From positions 51,430 to 115,429 of the forward strand of contig CACRXP010001242.1 in the NCBI GenBank assembly GCA_902702965.1: a DNA stretch of 64,000 bases, written 5' to 3'. Below the pieces are notes generated by a model that saw only the letters and a list, made by a program, of their open reading frames with translations, was not told the DNA's origin and made no database searches. Positions 56,800 through 64,000 of the stretch are shown here, piece after piece. Every line of letters starts with the position of its first letter. Positions within the stretch are counted from its first letter, which is position 1. Made by a program: the position numbers and the translations under genes. Origin of the DNA: Spirometra erinaceieuropaei. Its lineage: Eukaryota; Platyhelminthes; Cestoda; Diphyllobothriidea; Diphyllobothriidae.

Positions 56800-59075
56800 G
56801 GGTGCCTCGCGCCTCATCACACCAGGATTACACAATGTCCTTGATAGTTCTGCTGAATATCGTCACTCTGCGACATTCTGATCTCTTTCCACATAGCATG
56901 CTTCTCCATCCTTCTTTTGCTAGGACGATCATGGTCTCTACAAGCGAGTGCTAGGTCATGACGCTTATACGTTAGCGACGCACATCCAAGTCGCGGTCTG
57001 CGCGTTGCCAGATGTGGCGTCCGGTTCACTCGAGTTGTCTTGTCATCTGCCTCCCCGCTTCTCTGATGTGGTTGTGCTTTATGTGCTGTTGGCAGCAGGT
57101 CCCTCCAGACGGTCAACAGTTCTTTAAGCGGACTAGACAGAACATAAAATACTCCCGAAGCGATTTACGAGGCCAGGTCGCAAAGTAGACGTGCGTATGA
57201 ACACTTATATAGAGAAAGAAATAAAGAGATCTATCAACGCTGTTACAAAACCCTCCATAACTCCATCAGGGGTTAGCGGTGCGCAGAACTTACGAACCTC
57301 CAGTAGCGTGCATTCGACATGTAGCAGGGCAATGTTGATCTGATGGCGAGATGCAGACTTGCGACCTGTGCCCAAATAACAAGGCAGCCAGTGATTGCAA
57401 CACTTACCCAATCATTGTGATGTCCCTTTTCATCGATCATACTGACGGACACCAAGTAACCCACACAGATAATTCATGAGACCGAAAGCAAGACGATGTC
57501 CACCGTTCGCTGCAGGGTATAGTGGACATAGGGTGGCAATTTGCATCCACTTACCGACTTCCGCATCATCTCTCACCCTCCAGAGTCCGGTGGGAAGACA
57601 CAGTCAGGGCTCTACCGCAGACGGGTTTGGACGCAACGACCGACAAAGCTAAACTGCCCGTCTGTGTGTGCCACAGAAGAACTGGCCCGACCACAGTGGG
57701 CCGACTTGCGACAGAACAAAAGGGGACGACTTGTATCCCACCTGAGTGGGAGTGCGCTAGAGACCATTTTCAGAAAAAAGTCATTGCCGCCTTGCTGTCC
57801 GTCCTTACAGTAGGACTGAATTAGTCTGCTAGGTCCGTCATGGTAGATTCAAGCGTCTCAGACGTTATAGTGCAAAATGCGCTGAAGTGCTGTGGGGACT
57901 CGACTGCAACCTCTCATCTACCTCTCAGACATCATTTCGCTGTCCGTACCTGTCAGCTATCTGGTGCTCTAACTGGACGTAAATGCATGGCGCGTCATGA
58001 AACCTGCGCCTAGGCGTGCAACCACAGCCCCCTAAATTTAGCACTTTTTATAGGATATGCAGCCCGACTAATGCGTGCCCCGTCCGATCCTGCCTCCTTG
58101 TGCTGGTCCGGCGTATCTCTTGTGTGTCCCGTTGCGGGAACACTCGAGTGACCCGAGAGCTACCTGCCATGTCATTAAAAGCCACATGTCATCATTCGTG
58201 CCATCCTGTGTTAGTGAGATGGAAGACCTGGTCATAACTGTAGCGGCGTTCGAAACAGCACACCAAGACAATGTAGATGAGGGATCCTCTGCCTCTGATA
58301 ACCGGCCAATTTCCGACGTCCACATGACAGTTCGACCGTCGGTTTCGCCGATGTCCACCGTGTGCTGCACCAGGAGGGTGGGGCAGGGACGGTGACTTGT
58401 GCGAAAATTTAGTTTAGAGTGATAGTAGACTTGCGCAGTATCTGTCGCACTCTCTTCTCCTCCCCTATCTGGACCCGTTGTTAAAACAAATTCAAGGAGA
58501 CCAGAGGCAGGGGGTGGCACAGGTGGATGGCGCGGCCTAACCCGCACCTTGACGTTCCACTCCACACCCCCTGGTCCACAGAACAAATGACCAGGTCCTT
58601 GATTAACAGCAACAATGGGTGGTGGCGGGGGCCCAGCGTGCGCGACGTACGCCGGCAACCGGGTCCGCCACCGCACCCCAAAACGCAGGCATTTGTTACG
58701 GTGCGCAAAGCCGATAACGCCTGCCAGAATCCGATATGCTCCCCCCGTGTTGGTCCAGCGCAACTACCACATGGCCCGTTTGGGGTGCACTTCCACTCAC
58801 CCCCCCACACAAACATACACGACGGCTCGACCGTCGGCTTCGACGGTGCTCCAAATTAGAGGGAGTGCAGCGATGGTGCCTTGCGCGTGAGTTAGTTTGA
58901 AGTAGCAATAGGCTTGCGCCGCATCTACTGCACTACGGCAACCAGGTCCGTAGTCAAACCCCGAACTTTTGGCATTTGTTACGGTGCGCAAAGCCGATAA
59001 CGCCTACCAGAGTTCAATATGGACCTCGTGTTAGCCCAGCGCATCTACTACGTGGCCCGTTTGGGGGGCACCAAC
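56800..59075. repeat. GC-richer repeat block, gene B copy with internal duplication
   Basis: 56800-58260 matches gene A 17900-19200. 58290-59075 contains local duplications: TTTGTTACGGTGCGCAAAGC at ~58691 and ~58977, and GACCGTCGG(T/C)TTCG at ~58336 and ~58828. Overlapping open frames here are not conserved and look like GC-driven artefacts. Confidence 0.65.
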
Positions 59076-59264
59076 GTCGTCATACAACTTGACTGACAAA
59101 CACGCCTAAAGTCAAGGTGGCGAAGCACAAGAGCTTGCTCACGTATGAGTCGGTATGAGACAGTATGAGACTGTCACTGAGGTCATTATTAGTTGAATCG
59201 ATTTACATTGGAACTCTCTGTGTGAGGGGACACTTTTTAACATAATTCTCCTATTCCGTTGTAG

Positions 59265-59328
59265 TTCAAGGTTCACACAAAATACCGGACGATATGTGGA
59301 ATCGGCCACCGAGACCTGCCTCCTTGTA
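59265..59328 (+). CDS. Gene B exon F2 (64 nt)
   Basis: Phase 0 to 1; acceptor GTTGTAG, donor gtgagt. It encodes FKVHTKYRTICGIGHRDLPP ending in Cys. Confidence 0.83.
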
Positions 59329-59410
59329 GTGAGTGCTTTGAGTTTGCTACGCAAACCTTTGTCAGAGCATCAGTGACCCTTCTAATTATCTAACCTCGTT
59401 TATTCTCCAG

Positions 59411-59574
59411 AAAAGGTGGTTTTCGACACCGAGGCTGGTACTGTTACGGTGACTGCTGATGTTTACAGGGGAGACATTAATGGGGAGCGATATGGGATTT
59501 TTACTTGTCAATCCAAAGACCTTGAGGATCTCCATCACCTGGTTGATTTCGGACCCGAAAACGCCGCAGAATAG
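59411..59574 (+). CDS. Gene B exon A2 (last coding exon, TAG stop)
   Basis: Acceptor TTCTCCAG. It encodes KVVFDTEAGTVTVTADVYRG and LHHLVDFGPENAAE, with TAG at 59572-59574 abutting gtaaac. The first ~60 nt are identical to gene A. Confidence 0.87.
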
Positions 59575-59856
59575 GTAAACACTTGGAAAAAGGGTGTATA
59601 ATTAGCGTTATCAGTTTAGTGCCTATTGGTAATTTATTCCATAATCCTGTCTTCAGCCATCTTCAGAAAGTTTTGGGTTTGTTCAACATTCCTCAACAAA
59701 TTCTGCTATGACTAAACCATTGCTGTATAAAGCTTTATATGTTTTTTGTCCAATGAAATACTTTAAATTTATCAACGCATGTCATTTGTTCTCGCAAGGG
59801 GCTCTAGAGCTGGCATTCCGTCAGACCTCAGAAAGAATACATACTTTCTCTTTCAG
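59575..59856 (+). other. Probable 3'UTR intron of gene B
   Basis: Begins gtaaac at the stop and ends CTTTCAG, parallel to gene A. Confidence 0.55.
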
Positions 59857-59955
59857 TCATTCAGCCTCAAAAGGAGAAGGAAAACAGGCGTTGTAGTTCC
59901 TTTTTACTGGTTTGGTGTATTCTCTCTTCATATTAAATAAAACTTGTAATTCCTT
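59857..59955 (+). other. Probable 3'UTR exon of gene B
   Basis: Starts TCATTCAGCCTC and includes AATAAA at 59936-59941. Confidence 0.58.
59936..59941 (+). promoter_or_regulatory. Polyadenylation signal, gene B
   Basis: AATAAA in the context TTAAATAAAAC, parallel to gene A. Confidence 0.7.
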
Positions 59956-60217
59956 CCTCTTCAGTAGACTTTGCTAATTTTCTAAGATCATGACGTGGGG
60001 GTCGTCAACAAGCTTACTATATTCGCTCGCGGCCAATCACACAGGGGACATATTTTGCCTGATGGTGACTAATTCAATACAACATTATAATATTTTCAGG
60101 GATTTATAAAGACTTTTGACTGTTAGCAACTGTCGAATGGAAGAGAATATGCGCATCCCAGGTTCTATTTTAAAAGAAGACGAAGGCACGATCACTGGGA
60201 CGGTAGATTTTATTGAC

Positions 60218-60256
60218 CTTAGCTTTTGAAATCAAACTGGAGTTCATCATCAAAGA
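60218..60256 (-). ncRNA. Decayed hammerhead-like core (copy 7)
   Basis: On the minus strand: TTGATGA, an imperfect stem GAACTC/GATTTC, AAAAG, then GGTCAATAAAATC. It keeps the order and the trailing AATAAA, but the first core base and part of the GAAA are changed. Confidence 0.45.
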
Positions 60257-60284
60257 CTGCTAGAGTGCAGCAGCATGTGAACAT

Positions 60285-61043
60285 TTATGTCGTTGTGCCG
60301 TGAGGAGGAGGACTACGTCCGTGGCTAGGTCTGGTTTGTGCTGCCTGGCCCATAGTGGTCCCCGGCGTGGTGACGCCGTTTGTATTTCGCGGCGATGTGA
60401 GCTGCGCCACCTGGCTGCGTGGGCGAAGTGCGTGATAACACGCAGGCAAATCAATGTTTCTATCGATAGAATTGGTTTCCGACACCCACGCTTCCGACAG
60501 TTCTCGCCCTGTCTTGTTGCCGGCTCGCACCAATATCCGCGTGTTGTCGAAGTGGAACTCATGGCCTTCCTCCAGCGTGTGAGTGGCGACTTGAGATAGT
60601 GGATCGCCTCTCCGAACGGTTCGTTTTTGCTCAAGTATTCGTAAGCCGAGACGTCGTCCTGTTTGGCCTGTGTAGTGGCAACGGAAGTTATGGCACGGGA
60701 TTTGATAGACTACGCTCGACTGCTCATTTGCGCCCAGACGATCCTTCATTTTCATGATCATGCTACGCATGGTAGCCGCCGGATGATGAGCAATGCCCAC
60801 GCCTAACTCTGACGCAATTCGTTCCGTAGCCCTCGACACATACTTTATGTACGGTAAGGAGTGCCAAATTGTTGGTGTCTCTTTTCCGTTTGTCAGTCGT
60901 GGGTGCGTGCGTATGCGTATGCGGCTGATGAAACTAGTTGGGTAACCGTTCTTTGTTAATTGGTCCCTGAGATGCCGTAGTTCTTGCATCCGTCCTTTGG
61001 GCTCACTACAGGGCGTTTTAACCCGGTCGAAAAGCTCCCTCAA
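60285..61043 (-). pseudogene. PLE GIY-YIG endonuclease (decayed element)
   Basis: One open frame with IRIRTHPRL, SLPYIKYVSRATERIASELG, then VVYQIPCHNFRCHYTGQTGR and LGLRILEQKRTVRRGD. VVYQI..CHYTGQTGRRLGLR is the GIY-YIG core with the Arg. LSEAWVSETNSIDRNIDLP carries the Glu. CHNF-R-C keeps the two-Cys pattern. The domain itself is open, but the upstream RT is broken. Confidence 0.78.
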
Positions 61044-61700
61044 CCCCGTTTGTGCACCGATGGGTGGTTGCTATGATAGTTGAGGACCTGGGTTGCATTG
61101 GCCGCCTTTCTGTACACAGTAATGCCGCGTTTACCATCAGGTGTGCGCGTGACGAGCACACCAAGGAAGGGTAGTTTCTCGTCCTATTCGTCTTCTCTTG
61201 TAAACTGAATGTCGGAGGAGATGCGGTTAAGCAGGTCTTAAAACCCGATAACCTGTCCTTTTCAATAATGACGAATGTATAGTCCCCGTATCGGCGCCAA
61301 AACGCAGGTTTGTAGTGCTTGAAAGCTACCTTTTCCAGCTCTCGTAAGACCAATTCCGCAACTAGGCTGGATTTTGGGGAACCCATGGGTGTTCCTTTGA
61401 TTTGTTTGTCTGTTCTGCCATCGAGGGTGAAAAAAAGTTCATTGACAGAATGCACAGAGCTGCATTAGGTGCTGAATCTTAAGGGGCCTCATCGTTTCGT
61501 CGTACTTTTCTTCGAGGCGTTTACGTAGCACGCCGCGCGCCAAGTCTGGTGGGATAGACGCGAAAAGTGAGACGAAGTCGAAAGATATCATGATTTGGTC
61601 GGGTCGAATAGTTTTTCCCCGAATGTCGGCAAGGAATCGGGAGGCCGAATTGACTGACGTCACAGAGCGCTCTCGGAGAAAATTGAGTTTTTGGGACATC
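61018..61700 (-). pseudogene. PLE reverse transcriptase, dead active site
   Basis: MISFDFVSLFASIPPDLARG is RT motif A (FDvvSLFtsIP). QIKGTPMGSPKSSLVAEL is motif B. FWRRYGDYTFVIIEKDR is motif C, with YGDY in place of YVDD, losing the second catalytic Asp. The two parts are in different frames and overlap near 61440. Confidence 0.8.
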
Positions 61701-61900
61701 TATTTGGCTAGATTGTACGTAAAGCTGGGCAATGATTGGCCGCAGAGGAACGTTGGGTTTTGGATTTTCGGTAGTCCATAGAACCTGATCAATGCCGTGT
61801 CGGTTGGTTTTGTCTGGCGCTATTCGTCAAGCGAGATTACATTGTTGCGCCGGAGTCGGCTTAAGTGTCCAGTCAGCTGGCCACTCATCGATTAAGCCTG

Positions 61901-63550
61901 CGAGGTGGGTGCGGACTTATAGGACTGTTGGTCGTTCAGGGGAGCTTGTGTCAACTGTATATTGGTATTTACAGTGTTCACTACACCTGAACCCCCTGTA
62001 CGTTTCTTCCCCCTGCAAAACCACTTTACGTCACTGAATTTGTTTGGTCCTTTTTATGCCACTATACAGAGGTTCCCTTTTAACTGTTCTCTCCTCGCAT
62101 TCCTTTCTTTTTATGAACAGGACAGTATTCAAATTAATGAAGGCCGTATACTGCATGTACTCGCTGCCTCTAGACTCTCCTCAAGTAACCAAACGCAAAA
62201 GAGAGCAACTGTCAGAAAACGGTTCATTCCGCTAGCTGACAACTATCACTGGAGTAGATAATCTGTTTCATAATTTCCGCGAATATTTTTCCACACAGTG
62301 ATACTATCTGACGCCAGTTTAGAAGCATGATTAGAATTACTAATATGCTGTGTGGGTCGAACAACCAGTGGAAATACCCTTAATCTACCTCGGTATATTT
62401 TGGCTTCAGGGGCGTTCGCGTTGCAGACCATAGTGAATACGGTGCATTCCGCATTCAATTTCAACTGACCATCCTACTATGGTGCTTTCAGTAACACCTT
62501 CATTATTCGAAATGGTATTGTTAAGGCGAGTGCCGTTCGCCTCTTTGGGAGCATAATGTGACGATAGTGAGAAAAATAATAACTTCCTCTGAAAGCTTTC
62601 AAAATACTGGTGTACTGGTCGGCGTATCGAGATCAATCTGTTGAAAAATATGCTGAGTGCGGTCGATTAAACCTTGAATCTAATATACTACGATACTGCC
62701 AAAGTTGACTCCTACCTTTCCGTTGGTCCCAAACTAGCCGATGTTGAAATGCCCTAATCAACAACAGGTTCATTTTGTAGGCTAGTCTCGTCAGCAGACT
62801 CTTCACGCAGGCAAATTTCCGTCTCTGTTGCTGCGTTGCATTGGCTAAACAGGTATTTTGCCACTCTACAGTAAGAATCATTGAACTTACGCGGACGCTA
62901 GGACATCATCTTTTTCGACAGAAGCCACGCTCCAGCTTTATCCTTAATTTTCACTATCGTCCGAAAACACTTAACGACTCCATCGCTGATATGAGGAAAA
63001 ATGCGCCACGTTTATTTGCCTTCTTGGAACCCTTTTAAAGTAAACAAATGCAGCGATCTATGACCGTCAGAAAGCAGTTTGTTTCTTTTTGCAAAAAACC
63101 GCAAGTATCGGATAGAGAATTAAATAATATATCTCATCATTTCCGCGCAAATATTTTCCATATAATGATAATATTGAATGCAAATTTGCAGACATGGGTA
63201 GACTAGTTCTGCTGTGGGATTCAGAAAAAAACAGTGGAAAAACCCCTAACGTGACGGTTGAAGTTTAGTTAAGTATATTCTAGCATCGAGGTTGTTAACG
63301 TTGACGGCCATGGGAAATATGGCGCATGCAAAGGTCAGATCCAGATGAAAATATTACTAAGACATTTTCAGTAGCAGCTCCAGAATGCGTAATTGTATTG
63401 TGAAAGTGATTAAAATGACTATGCTTCGTGATTCGAACATAACGTCGAAAAACCCCTTAAGTGACGGTTAAAGTTTAGTTTATTCGATGGTGTTAACGTC
63501 GAGGACCATGGGAAATATGGTTCATATCAAGCTCAGACTTAAATGAAGGT
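61901..63550. other. Downstream flank of gene B with tandem repeats
   Basis: 62200-62470, 63060-63350 and 63395-63545 are related copies (CATAATTTCC, GTGGAAAAACCCCTAACGTG, GACCATGGGAAATATGG), also matching gene A 20590-20830. No gene is seen. Confidence 0.55.
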
Positions 63551-64000
63551 GCAGTAGGTGGGCTAACCATGAAATGTCTACTGACATTCCGAAATGCGTT
63601 TTCGTTTCGAAAACATTTATTAGTTAGGGTTGTAAAATTAGCCAGCCTGCAACATAATTCTATAATATATCAGTTACCTCGGGATGTCGACTTTCGAATG
63701 AACTTCCTTCCGGCTGCATTCAAAAACTACACTCTGTAAAAAACATCTGCTTAAGTAGCATGAATTTTTCCCATTGATTTTCGATGCCCCTAAAAGTTCA
63801 ATTATATTTCATGGAAAACATGCAGGAAATATTCATTCTTTCTCTCATTTTTAAAAAGTTTTCCAATTCCCGAATAATTTTGAACCTGCTCTACAGTCAC
63901 ACTTGCATTCAGGGTTTTGAAACTATAAGTCGTATATTTTCCGCGTGTGAAAACCACACATTTCTGTGCGGTAATAAAGGGGGACCATACAGGATTCATA
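63551..64000. mobile_element. TIR element, left part, truncated by window end
   Basis: Starts GCAGTAGGTGGGCTAACCAT and follows the 50580-51574 element closely (GAACTTCCTTCCGGCTGCAT, CATGGAAAACATGCA). The right arm is beyond base 64000. Confidence 0.75.

Larger units (their letters stand above)
55154..59264 (+). other. Gene B intron E2-F2
   Basis: A 4.1 kb intron, against 2.5 kb in gene A. It holds a decayed TIR element (~55590-56575) and the GC-richer repeat block (56800-59075). No exon is supported. Confidence 0.55.
29207..59955 (+). other. Gene B locus: multi-domain, micro-exon-containing gene
   Basis: Nineteen coding exons are supported, plus a 3'UTR exon. They fall into three X+Y units: unit 1 (micro-21, B1, D, E1, A1; its C and F exons were not identified), unit 2 (B2, C2, D3, E, F, A) and unit 3 (15+18 nt micro-exons, B, C, D, E2, F2, A2 with stop). 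The span from the D3 exon of unit 2 to the stop is the direct counterpart of gene A. Exon lengths and phases match gene A except for +1 nt in F and C. N-terminal exons are probably in the 26890-27885 gap or upstream. The likely product is an extracellular repeat protein; the family is not recognised. The locus may be a functional paralogue with assembly indels or an early pseudogene. Confidence 0.75.
60175..61900 (-). mobile_element. Degenerate Penelope-like element
   Basis: On the minus strand, in order: the RT N-terminal block (TKPTDTALIRFYGLPKIQNP near 61830-61740), the RT core, the GIY-YIG endonuclease and a decayed hammerhead repeat. It has in-frame stops (TAG for the expected Trp in ISLDE-x-RQTKPTD; TAG after TYNLAK) and frame changes. 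It sits downstream of gene B and is absent at the matching place after gene A (~20300-20400). Confidence 0.82.

Noticed and set aside
58068..58763. 231-codon minus-strand frame and overlapping + frames in the GC-rich block
   Set aside because: Several overlapping open frames on both strands, no motif, and no conservation in gene A 18900-19200; GC-driven artefact.
1..64000. CRISPR arrays, operons, ribosome binding sites, prophage
   Set aside because: Sequence character is eukaryotic; no regularly spaced repeats of CRISPR type or clustered long ORFs.

Overview
This is a eukaryotic, AT-rich, repeat-laden window with no prokaryotic-style genes. Long open reading frames are absent apart from retroelement fragments. 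Coding sequence is split into very small exons with GT..AG introns of 82 bp to several kb. The retroelements are Penelope-like elements (PLEs) with GIY-YIG endonucleases and hammerhead-ribozyme terminal repeats, plus a CR1-like LINE. Together with the micro-exons, this suggests a parasitic flatworm, most likely a diphyllobothriidean-type tapeworm. The organism call is inference; no species marker was found.

The main result is a pair of tandem, same-strand (+) multi-exon genes. Reading acceptor, exon and donor signals by eye and comparing the two loci gives 12 coding exons for gene A (903-19762, 5' end outside the window) and 19 for gene B (29207-59574, 5' end probably in or beyond the assembly gap). 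Exons follow a strict phase grammar: short exon phase 1->0, Cys-bearing exon 0->1, then a ~138-156 nt exon 1->1. Each triplet appears to encode one ~90-residue domain. Two domain types alternate, here called X (exons B-C-D) and Y (exons E-F-A). Micro-exons of 15+18 nt, or one of 21 nt, sit between a Y and the next X. N-glycosylation sequons and paired Cys suggest an extracellular, possibly Ig-like, glycoprotein. I do not recognise the family. Both genes end in the same exon type, with TAG directly abutting a splice donor, followed by a 3'UTR exon with AATAAA.

Layout: 1-560 PLE tail with hammerhead core; 903-20150 gene A, with introns holding inverted-repeat elements, a degenerate CR1-like LINE (6.1-9.4 kb), a tRNA-like SINE head, an ACT-repeat block and a 201 bp hammerhead palindrome; 20-29 kb intergenic DNA, TIR elements and a 996 bp N gap (26890-27885); 29207-59955 gene B, with an intronic telomere-like block inside 13 bp terminal inverted repeats (29456-30410), foldback elements, a rearranged PLE (44295-45900) with 13 bp target-site duplications whose empty site is visible in gene A, and more TIR elements; 60.2-61.9 kb a dead minus-strand PLE; 62-64 kb tandemly repeated downstream DNA and a TIR element running off the end.

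The A/B comparison supports most calls: exon lengths, phases and splice sites are conserved while introns have diverged. Exceptions are +1 length differences in two gene B exons (43512-43561 and 52529-52608) and an unusually well conserved last intron that suggests gene conversion.
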